Assembly: GCA_964603635.1 (NCBI GenBank)
Contig: CAZRVH010000004.1
Coordinates: forward strand, 1 to 64,000
Direction of reading: 5' to 3'
Length of the DNA stretch: 64,000 nucleotides
From: CAZRVH01 sp964603635
GTDB lineage: Bacteria; Patescibacteriota; Gracilibacteria; Peribacterales; Peribacteraceae
Shown: positions 39,660-48,070 of the stretch, piece by piece
How the letters are laid out: each line of letters opens with the position of its first letter
Numbering within the stretch: the first letter of the stretch is position 1
Position numbers and translations under genes: made by a program
The notes under the pieces: model-generated
What the model was told of the DNA's origin: nothing
The model's input: only the letters and a program-made list of their open reading frames with translations
The model's database searches: none

Positions 39660-39788
39660 ATGGCCCCCTGCCTTAGCTCGCCACAGCGCGACGCGGCACA
39701 GACCGCCAGGGCCGGCTATTACCCAACGCTTCATTTTTTACCCCCTTCACCTCCTCCGGGAGCTCTTTTCCTATGCCCGAGCAGCTGA
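39660..39788 (+). CDS. Candidate leaderless upstream ORF with polyproline stretch
   Basis: A 42-codon frame starts with ATG 8 nt after TATACT (39646-39651), exactly the leaderless geometry of real genes here. It runs into the 39773 gene, overlapping its start by 16 nt. The peptide includes LHFLPPSPPPGALF, so ribosomes could pause at Pro-Pro-Gly near the downstream start. It may be a regulatory leader peptide rather than a stable protein. Confidence 0.35.
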   Translation: MAPCLSSPQRDAAQTARAGYYPTLHFLPPSPPPGALFLCPSS

Positions 39789-40501
39789 CACCACCGGCAG
39801 AACAGATAAAAGCGGACGTCATCCTGGAACGAAGCATTCAGGCAGAAATAAAAGAAGGAAAGCAACGTATCGGCGAATTCACGGATGGAGTGGAAGACAG
39901 GGTAGACGAGGAGTTGGAAGATCAAAAAACACAGAACATCGACGTTATCGCATCGGAAACGCACGCACTCGTGAAGGAGTACGTTTCGACGACGACATCC
40001 ACGCTCGGGCGCGAGCACAAGGTAGGGGACACGGCTTCCAAAGGCGCGGCGGCATGGAACGACAAAGGCAATGGCAACGAGGTGGTCTTCGACTTCGAAG
40101 CGGTGGGCGCGGACCAGGAAACGCCCTACTGGGAACGGATCCGTGACCACGAGGAGGCACACCAGCTCGAACAGGCGACCCTCTTCGACATGAAAGAGAT
40201 CTCTTTCAAAGACGAACAGATCAAGGTGAATCCAAACTTGGTGGAATGGGGCGCCATCACGGCCGCCAACCAGCCATCCTCGGACCTCACGCCCGAGTAC
40301 CAGGCGCACAAAGCCCAGGGCGACGAACTCGCGGAATTCCTGGGGTCGCCGGAGCCCATCCTGAAAGCGCTGAAGACCGGAAAGATGTCGGAACTCCAGG
40401 CGGAGATCGACCGGAAAATGATGGAAGAGCTCTACGGCAAGATGGGACTCTCTACCACCGACAATCGCAAGGCGGAGGAGATCCTGGTTACCGCGGCCTG
40501 A
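39773..40501 (+). CDS. Hypothetical protein with HExxH motif
   Basis: This 242-aa acidic, helical, soluble protein has HEEAH at residues 126-130 within ERIRDHEEAHQLEQATLF, a possible zinc-metallopeptidase site. No third ligand is obvious, so catalysis is uncertain. The first 70 residues look coiled-coil (RSIQAEIKEGKQRIGEFTDG). No signal peptide. It is transcribed from TATACT at 39646 with a ~115-nt leader containing the polyproline frame, and ends at a strong bidirectional terminator. Confidence 0.55.
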   Translation: MPEQLTPPAEQIKADVILERSIQAEIKEGKQRIGEFTDGVEDRVDEELEDQKTQNIDVIASETHALVKEYVSTTTSTLGREHKVGDTASKGAAAWNDKGNGNEVVFDFEAVGADQETPYWERIRDHEEAHQLEQATLFDMKEISFKDEQIKVNPNLVEWGAITAANQPSSDLTPEYQAHKAQGDELAEFLGSPEPILKALKTGKMSELQAEIDRKMMEELYGKMGLSTTDNRKAEEILVTAA

Positions 40502-40505
40502 TACG

Positions 40506-40533
40506 AAAAACCCCGGCTTGGCCGGGGTTTTTG
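40506..40533. terminator. Bidirectional terminator
   Basis: AAAAACCCCGGC-TTG-GCCGGGGTTTTT is a perfect stem with A-run and T-run on opposite sides. It serves both the 39773 gene (+) and secD (-). Confidence 0.93.
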
Positions 40534-40553
40534 TAGTGCATGATAAAAGTACA

Positions 40554-42983
40554 TTATCCAACCGCCACCTGGCTGTCTCCCGCCTTGGGGAAGAGGGCCG
40601 GCTTGTCGGCCAGTTTCGTGTTCGCGATCTTACGCGCGATCCACTTGCTGACGATCATGCCGGAGAACATCGAGATTAACACGCCCAGTCCCAGCGTGAT
40701 CGCGAAGCCGCGGACGATGGACGTTCCGATGAGGAACAGGAGGGCGCAGGTGATAATGGTGGAAATGTTCGAATCGCGGATGCTGGGCCAGGCTTTCTCG
40801 AAGCCGATTTCCACCGCGGTCTTCAGGCTCTTGCCGCGCTTCATTTCCTCCTTCACGCGTTCGAAGACGAGCACGTTCGTATCCACGGCCATACCGATGG
40901 ACAGGATGAGTCCCGCGGCGCCCGCGAGCGTGAGAACGATGTACTGGCTGGAGAAGAAGAACAGCGGATACTTCAGGAGAACCAGGAAGATGAGCGAGTA
41001 GACGACCAGGGCGATGCTGGCGATGACGCCGAGCAGGCGGTACACGAGGATCATGTAGAGCATGACGATGATCGCGCCCACCAAGGCGGCCAATACCGAC
41101 GTGCGCAGCGCCTCGGCGCCGAGCGTCGCTTCCACCGTCCTCTGTCCGCTAAGGTGGATGGGGGCGGGGATCGCTCCCGTGTTCAGGTCCTGCGCGAGTT
41201 TCTGGGCTTCCGTGATGTTGCTGCTACCCGTGATGACGGCGGTGCCACCCGCGATCTCGCCTTGCACCGTGGGCGCGGAGACGAGTTCGCCTCCCACGAA
41301 GATGGCGATCTGCTTGCCGACGTTGTTCTTCGTCAGCTGCTGGAAGATACGTCCTCCCTCGGCGTCGAAGACGATCTGGACGACCGGGAGGTTCGTCGTC
41401 GGGTCCAGCGTCACGTTGGCCGTGCGGAAGTGCTTGCCGTCCAATTCCGTATCCTTCCAGCCCGTGGGCTTGAGGGAGAAGAAGAGGGAGCGCAGCGTGA
41501 CGGCGTCCTGCTGTTGCGTCACCTTGCCTTCCTGCATGCGGTCGATCATGTCGTTGGCGCGGCCGAGGGCATCGGAGCCGACGATGTTCAGCGAGTCGAA
41601 ACTGGCTTTGTCCGGCGTCGTTTCCGCGGCCTTGTTCACCTTGATGATGTGGTATCCGAAGTTCGTTTCCACCGGCTGGCTCACGAAGCCCGTCGGATTG
41701 GAGAAGGCGACGTTCTCGAACGCGGGGACGATGTCTCCGCGGCTGATCAGCCCCAGCTTGCCCTGGTTTTTGGCCGAGGGACCGTCGGATTGCGCCGAGG
41801 CAAGCGTCTCGAAGTTTGCCCCTCCGTCCAATTGCTTCTTCAGGTCCTGCGCGCGGGCCAGCGCTTCCGCCTTCGTGCGCGTCACTGCCGCAGCAGCATC
41901 GTCCGCACCCTTGTACGAGACCAGGATGTGGCTGACGTCCACTTGCTCCTTGCCTGCGATAACTTGGCGGAGGAACACGAGTCGGGCGCTTCCGTCGTCC
42001 ATCGACGTTGCCTTCAGATCGCCCTGTTCCATGCCGCGGATCGTCGACACGATGCGCGTCGGCTGGCTTGCGTCCATTGCCACTTCGTTCTCATAGCGAT
42101 ATGTCGCGCCGCTTTCCGTCTTCGCAAGGATTTCAAACGCCTTGGACGCCTCGTTGATCACGCGTCCCGTTCCCGTCTTCGCCTTCAGGACCTGCACGAG
42201 GAAGACCCCTGGGATGTCCTGGTTTACCACTTGTCCCTGGGCGTTTTGCTGGGGGACGCTGATGCTTCCTTCGCGACGGTAGACCGTCGGTCCTGCCGGC
42301 GAATCCCAGAGGTTTTCCAGTCCCTTCGGGAGTTGGTCGCGGAAGTACATATTGGATTCCTCATAGGCCAGGCCCAGATCGTCGCCCAAGTCCTGTCCCA
42401 CCGTCGCCAGGGTCGCGCCCGCCGTGATCCGGCGCTGCACGTCATCGGCCTTCGCGCGCACTCCGGCTTCGTATCCGGCCGGTGCCTCGGCGAATTCTTC
42501 CTTGAATTCAAGCTGGATCGTCTTTCCCACGGTTTCGATGCACTTTTGGACGTCCACCACCCCCGGACAATCGATGAGCAGGTGCTTCTCGTCGCCCACG
42601 AAGGACGGCGTGATGACCGCTTCGCTCACGCCCAGGCTGTTGATGCGGCGTTCCAACACGGTACGGATGGCTTCCACCAGGTTTTGCTGCTGCGATACGA
42701 CGGCCGCGCGCTGGTTTTGGAGGTCGGTCAGCGATGCTCCGGATCCCCCGTTTGCTTCCGCCGCCGCGATTTGCGCGTTGAGTTCGGCAAGCTGCGTCTT
42801 GATTTCGTCTTCGGAGATGCGGAAATCAAGCTGCGTGCCTCCGGCAAGATCCAGTCCGAAGTGGAAATCCGGCTTTAGGAACGACGGCGCCCATGTTTTC
42901 CACTGTGACGGAAGGGCGACGAGAAGGATGAACAGACCCGCGATTGCGGTGACTGCGGGCCGGTAGGATGTGCGGGATGCCAT
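40554..42983 (-). CDS. secD: SecD with inserted parvulin-type PPIase domain
   Basis: SecD is the proton-driven accessory subunit of Sec export. This 809-aa form is far longer than usual (~450-620). N-terminal TM1 is followed by the P1 base (FGLDLAGGTQLDFRI, AIRTVLERRINSLGVSEAVI). An inserted region of about 350 residues contains a parvulin domain (about 349-452: VDVSHILVSYKGADDA, FETLASAQSDGPSAKNQGKL, NFGYHIIKV). Then come the P1 head (GKQIAIFVGGELVSAP, GTAVITGSSNITEAQKLAQD) and five C-terminal helices with MILVYRLLGVIASIALVVYS. secF is not adjacent on the window. Confidence 0.92.
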   Translation of the reverse strand: MASRTSYRPAVTAIAGLFILLVALPSQWKTWAPSFLKPDFHFGLDLAGGTQLDFRISEDEIKTQLAELNAQIAAAEANGGSGASLTDLQNQRAAVVSQQQNLVEAIRTVLERRINSLGVSEAVITPSFVGDEKHLLIDCPGVVDVQKCIETVGKTIQLEFKEEFAEAPAGYEAGVRAKADDVQRRITAGATLATVGQDLGDDLGLAYEESNMYFRDQLPKGLENLWDSPAGPTVYRREGSISVPQQNAQGQVVNQDIPGVFLVQVLKAKTGTGRVINEASKAFEILAKTESGATYRYENEVAMDASQPTRIVSTIRGMEQGDLKATSMDDGSARLVFLRQVIAGKEQVDVSHILVSYKGADDAAAAVTRTKAEALARAQDLKKQLDGGANFETLASAQSDGPSAKNQGKLGLISRGDIVPAFENVAFSNPTGFVSQPVETNFGYHIIKVNKAAETTPDKASFDSLNIVGSDALGRANDMIDRMQEGKVTQQQDAVTLRSLFFSLKPTGWKDTELDGKHFRTANVTLDPTTNLPVVQIVFDAEGGRIFQQLTKNNVGKQIAIFVGGELVSAPTVQGEIAGGTAVITGSSNITEAQKLAQDLNTGAIPAPIHLSGQRTVEATLGAEALRTSVLAALVGAIIVMLYMILVYRLLGVIASIALVVYSLIFLVLLKYPLFFFSSQYIVLTLAGAAGLILSIGMAVDTNVLVFERVKEEMKRGKSLKTAVEIGFEKAWPSIRDSNISTIITCALLFLIGTSIVRGFAITLGLGVLISMFSGMIVSKWIARKIANTKLADKPALFPKAGDSQVAVG

Positions 42984-43008
42984 GGGAAAACGAGGGAGAG
43001 GAGTAGGG

Positions 43009-43680
43009 TTAGGGTTTCGGAGTATACACGACGTGCAGGCCGACGTTTACGTCATCTTGGAACGCCTCCGCAACGAGGATATTGGGGATATTCTGGATTT
43101 GAAGGTCATCCGTGAGCGCATCCGATTGGACCGCGAGCTTGCTCACCAGGCGGTCGCGCACGAAGATGCCGATGTTTTTGTTTACTTCCGTTTTGAACAG
43201 GGCATTCATTTTTTGCCGTCCCGCATCATTCATCAGGATACGTGCCCTCACGGCCCCTTTCTCGTCTTTCCCCACTTCGATGCCGAAAAAATCGTCGGCC
43301 GTGATATCGGTTTTCACAAACCCCCCGTGTCCTTCCACCGTGATATCGGCCGCCACGCCTTCCCCGGCCTGCCTCATCACCGACATGGTGAAGGGGGAGG
43401 TGAGTTGGCGCGTCAGTTCATCGCCGCCTTCCTTGTCCGGCACGGTGATCGTCAACGACGGGGTGTCGCCCGTGCCGAATTCTTTTCCGGGATTGACCAC
43501 CCCCATGTTGTCGAGCCTGCGTTCCACGACGCGCATGGCGGCATTCGTCAGGTTTTCGATTTGCGCGGGGTCCGTCACGTCGAAGGTCAGCTCGTACGTG
43601 ACCGTGTGGGAACCGGCGGCGCAGGCCGTGAGAAAAAACACGGCGAATGCGGATAATGCGGAAAAACGGGAGGTTTGCAT
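43009..43680 (-). CDS. SecD P1-like lipoprotein
   Basis: This 223-aa protein has lipobox LTAC (MQTSRFSALSAFAVFFLTAC, Cys20). The mature domain has AMRVVERRLDNMGVVNPGKE and NKNIGIFVRDRLVSKLAVQS. These correspond to the ferredoxin-like P1 base and head motifs of SecD (compare LERRINSLGV and GKQIAIFVGG in the next gene). It has no SecD membrane domain. It is encoded just upstream of secD on the same strand and so may assist export at the outer membrane face, an inference. The stop codon lies in a TAGGGTTAGGG-type repeat (42997-43018). Confidence 0.65.
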   Translation of the reverse strand: MQTSRFSALSAFAVFFLTACAAGSHTVTYELTFDVTDPAQIENLTNAAMRVVERRLDNMGVVNPGKEFGTGDTPSLTITVPDKEGGDELTRQLTSPFTMSVMRQAGEGVAADITVEGHGGFVKTDITADDFFGIEVGKDEKGAVRARILMNDAGRQKMNALFKTEVNKNIGIFVRDRLVSKLAVQSDALTDDLQIQNIPNILVAEAFQDDVNVGLHVVYTPKP

Positions 43681-43740
43681 AAGTAGGGGCAGTGTAGGAT
43701 AGAGAAAGGGGAGGAGCAATGAAAGAGGGGGTTCTATAAA

Positions 43741-43856
43741 GCTTGGGAAGCCGTGCAAGCTTCGAAAGTGCCAAAAGAAATGGGCATTCTTCATGGAATT
43801 GCTCTTTTGAACACGAGAGCGGAAGACCTTTCGAAGCTTCCGAAGCTTTTCAAGCC
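43741..43856. repeat. Tandem-repeat-armed hairpin (AAGCTTC type)
   Basis: Left arm GCTTGGGAAGCCGTGCAAGC continuing TTCGAAAG (43741-43768) pairs with right arm CTTTCGAAGCTTCCGAAGCT continuing TTTCAAGC (43829-43855), which itself repeats CGAAGCTT. The loop is about 60 nt. It lies between the nucleotidyltransferase and SecD-like genes. Confidence 0.75.
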
Positions 43857-43865
43857 AGCTTCCTT

Positions 43866-44834
43866 TTAATGGCTGCTTTTTGGCAGCACAATCGTCGTAT
43901 CCGCCCTGATCATCTTGTTCTGCAAATCCACCCCGCGCAGGACGCAGCGGTTGTCCAGGATGCAGTTTTCCAGCGTGCATTCCTCTATGAAGCAATCATC
44001 GAAGACCACCGTGTTTTTCAACGTGCTCTTGATCACCTCGGACCCCTTGCCCACGACGACGCTGTGTTCGCAGTCGCTGCCCTCCATGCGTGCATTCTCA
44101 CCTAGCAATACCCGGTCTCCCACCATGGTCCTGGTCGCCTCCAGATAGGAATCGAACGTGCCGATGTCGAACCAGTGGTCTTTGAATCCGTATGCGTCGA
44201 TCCGCATGCCGCGGCGCAGGAACTCCTCGAAGATGCCCCCCACGTTGTCCGGATGTTCCTTCGCGTATTCGATAAGGACCGGCAGGGCCGAAGCGGGGAT
44301 GAGCGTGCATCCGGTGCTCACCAGGCTGGACTTCGGGTCCCTGGGTTTTTCCTCGAACGCATGCACGGTCTTTCCGTCCGCGTTCAGGATGATGGTTCCG
44401 AAGCGGCTCGCCTTCGAGAGTTCGCCGACGTCGTAGGCCGCGATGAGCGGGACGTCCGGACGGCGCGCCGCGATGAAAGCGCCTATGTCGAAGCCGAAAT
44501 AGTTGTCGCCTGTCAGGAGCAGGATGTCATCCGTGATCCCTTCGTTCTGTATCCAGAAGGCCGTCGCGCCCAAGGCACCCAGCTTTACGTCGTCGTGCAA
44601 CGTCTGTTCGATGTGCACCGATACGCGGTCACGTTTGATCGTCTGCCGCCATTCGCTGAACGCCTCCTCGAATGCCGCGTTGGTGCTCACGGTCACGGGG
44701 ATGTCCGCCGGGATCTTTTCTATGATGTGGTCGATGATAGGCTTGCCGACGAGCGGAAGAAGAGGCTTGGCGCGGTGTTCCGTGAGCGGCCAGAGGCGAG
44801 TGGCGAATCCGCCGGCGAGAATGAATGCATGCAT
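43866..44834 (-). CDS. Sugar-phosphate nucleotidyltransferase
   Basis: This 322-aa NDP-sugar pyrophosphorylase has the nucleotide-binding motif LAGGFATRLWPLTEHRAKPL followed by LPLVGKPI. Sugar and metal sites are in LLLTGDNYFGFD, HAFEEKPRDPKSSLVSTGCT and DIGTFDSYLEA. A short C-terminal left-handed-helix-like tail includes GSDCEHSVVVGKGSEVIKST. It could be a glucose-1-phosphate thymidylyl/uridylyltransferase or a mannose-1-phosphate guanylyltransferase; the sequence does not decide. It lies next to a polyprenyl glycosylphosphotransferase-like gene, in keeping with polysaccharide synthesis. Confidence 0.88.
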   Translation of the reverse strand: MHAFILAGGFATRLWPLTEHRAKPLLPLVGKPIIDHIIEKIPADIPVTVSTNAAFEEAFSEWRQTIKRDRVSVHIEQTLHDDVKLGALGATAFWIQNEGITDDILLLTGDNYFGFDIGAFIAARRPDVPLIAAYDVGELSKASRFGTIILNADGKTVHAFEEKPRDPKSSLVSTGCTLIPASALPVLIEYAKEHPDNVGGIFEEFLRRGMRIDAYGFKDHWFDIGTFDSYLEATRTMVGDRVLLGENARMEGSDCEHSVVVGKGSEVIKSTLKNTVVFDDCFIEECTLENCILDNRCVLRGVDLQNKMIRADTTIVLPKSSH

Positions 44835-44855
44835 AGTCGGTTCGGGAGAGGGACC

Positions 44856-45659
44856 TCAGGAAAAGAACCAACGCAGGGCCGATTCCTTCGGGCGGACGAC
44901 GGTGACGGGGCGTCCTTCCAGCAGTTCCACGCGCTCGTCGCGCTCCACGATTCCCAATACCGACGGGAGCAGGATGTACGTGATACCTTTCTTGCGGCAT
45001 GCGCTGAGGAGGTTGATCGTGTGTTCGAGGTCACTCGTTTGGATGAGGTGCGTGATACCCTTTTCGTTCAACGTCTTCTCCAGTTTGTCCAGTTTGCCGA
45101 TCACCGGTACGTCATGCAGGTGCTTTTCCTTGCTGCCCGTGCTGTCCAGGATGGCGACGGGAACGAGGGGGCTTTTTCCGGACTGGAGCATCTTGATGAT
45201 GGATGCCGCTTCGCGCGTCGCGCCGATGACCAGGGTCGGGAAGGCGGGAGGGGAGCGGCGCAAGGCATTCCTGCGCAGGGAATCCATGAGCAGGTGCCAC
45301 GTCCACAGGATCAACGTGCTGAAGGCGAATGCCTCCACCAACAGGAGACGGCTGAAGAAGAGGCCGTAGAGGAAGAAGTATGCGAGCGTGAAGAGCGACA
45401 GGGCGACGACGTTTCCGTACAGGATGTACGAGAACGCGCGCAGGCTCATTTGGTTTCGCATCAACGCGAACGTGCGCGTGGAAACGAGAATGGCGAGCCA
45501 CACGGGCACGACCATCAGGGCCACCAGCATGTACCGGTCGAACGGGAAGGTGCTGGAAAAATACCATCCGACGCGAGCGAAATACGCCAGCGCGTAGGAA
45601 GCCAGGAACAGGATGACGTCGGTGACGATCCAGAAACCAAGAAGGAAGTGGCGGCGCAT
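44856..45659 (-). CDS. Truncated polyprenyl glycosylphosphotransferase-like membrane protein
   Basis: This 267-aa protein has four membrane helices (about 10-30, 45-65, 80-105, 108-125) followed by a CoA-binding-like Rossmann domain (PTLVIGATREAASIIKML, VPVAILDSTG, THLIQTSDLEHTINLL). This is the N-terminal half of WbaP/WcaJ-type enzymes. It stops at VVRPKESALRWFFS, before the catalytic bacterial-sugar-transferase domain, which is absent. It is therefore a stand-alone sensor or regulatory half, or a truncated enzyme. A TAGTCT box lies 6 nt before the ATG. Confidence 0.75.
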   Translation of the reverse strand: MRRHFLLGFWIVTDVILFLASYALAYFARVGWYFSSTFPFDRYMLVALMVVPVWLAILVSTRTFALMRNQMSLRAFSYILYGNVVALSLFTLAYFFLYGLFFSRLLLVEAFAFSTLILWTWHLLMDSLRRNALRRSPPAFPTLVIGATREAASIIKMLQSGKSPLVPVAILDSTGSKEKHLHDVPVIGKLDKLEKTLNEKGITHLIQTSDLEHTINLLSACRKKGITYILLPSVLGIVERDERVELLEGRPVTVVRPKESALRWFFS

Positions 45660-45665
45660 GGCGAA

Positions 45666-45671
45666 AGACTA
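45666..45671 (-). promoter_or_regulatory. -10 box of leaderless gene 45659
   Basis: Minus-strand TAGTCT is followed by TTCGCC and the ATG at 45659 (6 nt). Confidence 0.55.
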
Positions 45672-45705
45672 CGGCACCGCCCGATTCCGTGCCAGTGTTT
45701 TTGAC

Positions 45706-46575
45706 TTACCGGACGTTCAGCAGCGATGCATACGGCAACTTCGTCACGTCCCACGGAACATCCTTCGTTCCCTTGTACGTTGAGGTGCCGACGGTCGTCT
45801 CGGAGAGCGGGATGTTCGTCTCCATCCATGCCAGCTTCCGGGCGATGGCCTTGTTCGTCTCCGCGCGCTTTCGCATGTACGGGCGTTGCAACACGTAGGC
45901 CGCGAACGTCTCCGCGAAATCCTCGAAGATATCCGACGATGCGTATCCCGAGATGAAATCCGCGTCTTTCATTCCCTTTTTCAGCGTCCGTTCATTGTCC
46001 CAGGAGATCGCGAAGAAGGACACGGCCGCGCCGTCGTTGTAGAACGGGCTTTTGCCGTCGCGGAAGGCGCTTTCCCCGGACTGCGGCGAACCATCCATGT
46101 TGCCGCTGATGACGTGTCCGCATTCATGAATGAGAAGCGCGGCGAATTCGGCATCGTTCACGGAGCCATCCAGGATGATCGTCGATTTTCCGCCGAGGCC
46201 GCGGTATTTCGCATCCTTATAGATGATGGAGAACGTGCGGATGTTCGATGCGCATGACGCAGGCAAAGCCGAAAATACCGTGGTGGCGAGTTTTTTGTGA
46301 TGGTCGGTGATATCCGCCGTTTGCAAGAAGGGGTAGGTCGCGGGCGCCGAAGGCATCGTTTGCGATACGGCGGCCAGATACGGTGCCGCGCGTTTTTTCT
46401 TCATGGATGAAGACACCCGCGCCAGGGGCTGCAGATGAACGGCCGGCTGCGCGGATGCATTGACGGTTTGGGGCTCCCTTGCCCCCATGCCGGCATCTGT
46501 TACACTTGCCGCAAGCAACGCAGCGACGACAAGCAGGGAGGTGACTGAAACGGCTTTTCGAAGCGTTATAGGCAT
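45706..46575 (-). CDS. Secreted putative zinc metallopeptidase
   Basis: This 289-aa protein has a signal peptide (MPITLRKAVSVTSLLVVAAL to ASVTDA), a linker of about 60 residues, and a gluzincin-like domain with HECGH at 150-154 (LLIHECGHVISG). A downstream acidic helix EDFAETFAAYVLQRPYM could supply the third ligand Glu. It should act outside the cytosol. No precise family was recognised. The ATG at 46575 is preferred to a TTG four codons upstream. TATAAATT lies about 20 nt upstream. Confidence 0.7.
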   Translation of the reverse strand: MPITLRKAVSVTSLLVVAALLAASVTDAGMGAREPQTVNASAQPAVHLQPLARVSSSMKKKRAAPYLAAVSQTMPSAPATYPFLQTADITDHHKKLATTVFSALPASCASNIRTFSIIYKDAKYRGLGGKSTIILDGSVNDAEFAALLIHECGHVISGNMDGSPQSGESAFRDGKSPFYNDGAAVSFFAISWDNERTLKKGMKDADFISGYASSDIFEDFAETFAAYVLQRPYMRKRAETNKAIARKLAWMETNIPLSETTVGTSTYKGTKDVPWDVTKLPYASLLNVR

Positions 46576-46604
46576 AGTAAGTGACAAAGGGGTAATTTAT
46601 ACCA

Positions 46605-46610
46605 TACTAT
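46605..46610 (+). promoter_or_regulatory. -10 box of leaderless rlmD-like gene
   Basis: TACTAT is followed by ATATATT and the ATG at 46618 (7 nt), in an AT-rich divergent promoter region. Confidence 0.5.
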
Positions 46611-46617
46611 ATATATT

Positions 46618-48069
46618 ATGTCAAATACAGATCCGATCCCCCTGCGCGGGGGTCAGGAGCACATCGTTACCATCGAAAAGGTGACCCACGGCGGTTCCGG
46701 CATGGCCATGGTTGACGGAGTTCCCGTGTTCGTTCCGGGAGGAATCCCCGGGCAGCAGCTGTCCATCGTCATTACCAAAGGGAAGGATCGTTATGCCGAA
46801 GGCAAGGTACTGAAGGTAATTCGCAAGGGAAAAGATGAGATCCTACCCAGATGCAGCCATTTCGGTACCTGCGGGGGATGCACTTGGCAGAACCTCCCGT
46901 ATGACAAGCAGCTCACGTACAAGGAGGACATCGTCCGCGAGACATTGGAGCATCTGACGCCGGTGGACGAACCCATCCGCAAGCAGCTTCCGGGACGCGT
47001 TCTCAAAATCATGCCGAGTCCCCAGGTATTCCATTACCGCAACAAATTGGAAATGACCTTCGGGTACGCGTCCATGCGCACGGAGGAGCACAACGGCAAG
47101 CGTATTTACTTCGACGAAAACCCCACGGTCGGCTTCCACCAGCCGAACCAGTGGTCCACCGTCATTCCCATCGCCGAGTGCCACCTGTACGACGAGCAGA
47201 TCGGGCCGTTGCTCATGGACGTGCGCCGCTTCATGCAGGACACGAAGCTCCCGGTCTACAACCCGAAGACGCACAAGGGGCTGCTTCGCAACATGTTGCT
47301 GCGCCGCGGCATCCACACGGGCGAGCATATGATCGCGTTCCTGGTGAACGGAAAGAAAAAGGAGTTGGAGCCCATTTTCCAGCATTTCATGCGCTTCGCA
47401 GGACGCCCCGGGCTCGCGTCGCTCCTCGTCATCGAGCACCAGGGGCTCGGCGACAAGCCGGAAAATCCGAAAGTCCACACCCTCGTCGGCAAGGACTTCA
47501 TCACGGAACGGCTGTTCGATCTTTCCTTCGACATCTCGCCGTTCTCGTTCTTCCAAACCAACACGCTCGGTGCCGAAAAGCTGTACCATGCGATCGGGCA
47601 GGGTGCGGATCTGACGCAGCGGGATACCGTGCTGGACGCATACTGCGGAGCGGGCACGATCGGCCAATACCTGGCACGCTACTGCCAAAAGGTGGTCGGC
47701 ATCGAAAGCCATCCGACCGCCGTCGAGGACGCGCTGAAGGCGAGCGGCAAGAACCGCATCGGTAACATTAGTTTCTACAAGGGGCGCGCCGAGCAGATTC
47801 TGAAGGATCAGCTGAAGGCAGGCGGCAAGTACGCGTTCGACGTCATCGTCGTGGATCCTCCCCGCGCCGGCCTGCACCCGGCGGCATTGGAAGCCGTCAT
47901 CGCGCACAGCGCGCGCAAAATCGTCTACGTCTCTTGCAACACCGCCACGTTCGCCCGCGATTTGGGATCGTTCCTGAAAGCCGGATACGAACTGCGCACG
48001 GTGCAGCCCGTGGACATGTTCCCGCATACGCCGCATATCGAGACGGTTTCCGTTCTTCAGAAAAAGTAA
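46618..48069 (+). CDS. rlmD: 23S rRNA (uracil-5-)-methyltransferase, RumA-type
   Basis: This 483-aa SAM-dependent RNA m5U methyltransferase has an N-terminal TRAM domain (IVTIEKVTHGGSGMAMVDGV). The Fe-S cysteines are CSHFGTCGGC and a later partner. The methyltransferase domain includes FQTNTLGAEKLYHAIGQG, VLDAYCGAGTIGQYLARYC and VVDPPRAGLHPAALEAV, with the nucleophile Cys in VYVSCNTATFARDLGSF. The target (U1939 or U747 of 23S) cannot be told from sequence. rlmH follows after 1 nt, so the two rRNA modification genes form an operon. Confidence 0.92.
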   Translation: MSNTDPIPLRGGQEHIVTIEKVTHGGSGMAMVDGVPVFVPGGIPGQQLSIVITKGKDRYAEGKVLKVIRKGKDEILPRCSHFGTCGGCTWQNLPYDKQLTYKEDIVRETLEHLTPVDEPIRKQLPGRVLKIMPSPQVFHYRNKLEMTFGYASMRTEEHNGKRIYFDENPTVGFHQPNQWSTVIPIAECHLYDEQIGPLLMDVRRFMQDTKLPVYNPKTHKGLLRNMLLRRGIHTGEHMIAFLVNGKKKELEPIFQHFMRFAGRPGLASLLVIEHQGLGDKPENPKVHTLVGKDFITERLFDLSFDISPFSFFQTNTLGAEKLYHAIGQGADLTQRDTVLDAYCGAGTIGQYLARYCQKVVGIESHPTAVEDALKASGKNRIGNISFYKGRAEQILKDQLKAGGKYAFDVIVVDPPRAGLHPAALEAVIAHSARKIVYVSCNTATFARDLGSFLKAGYELRTVQPVDMFPHTPHIETVSVLQKK

Positions 48070-48070
48070 T

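Noticed and set aside
41154..42878. 574-codon plus-strand frame antisense to secD
   Set aside because: Mirror of a real gene in GC-rich DNA; the minus strand has clear SecD and parvulin motifs.
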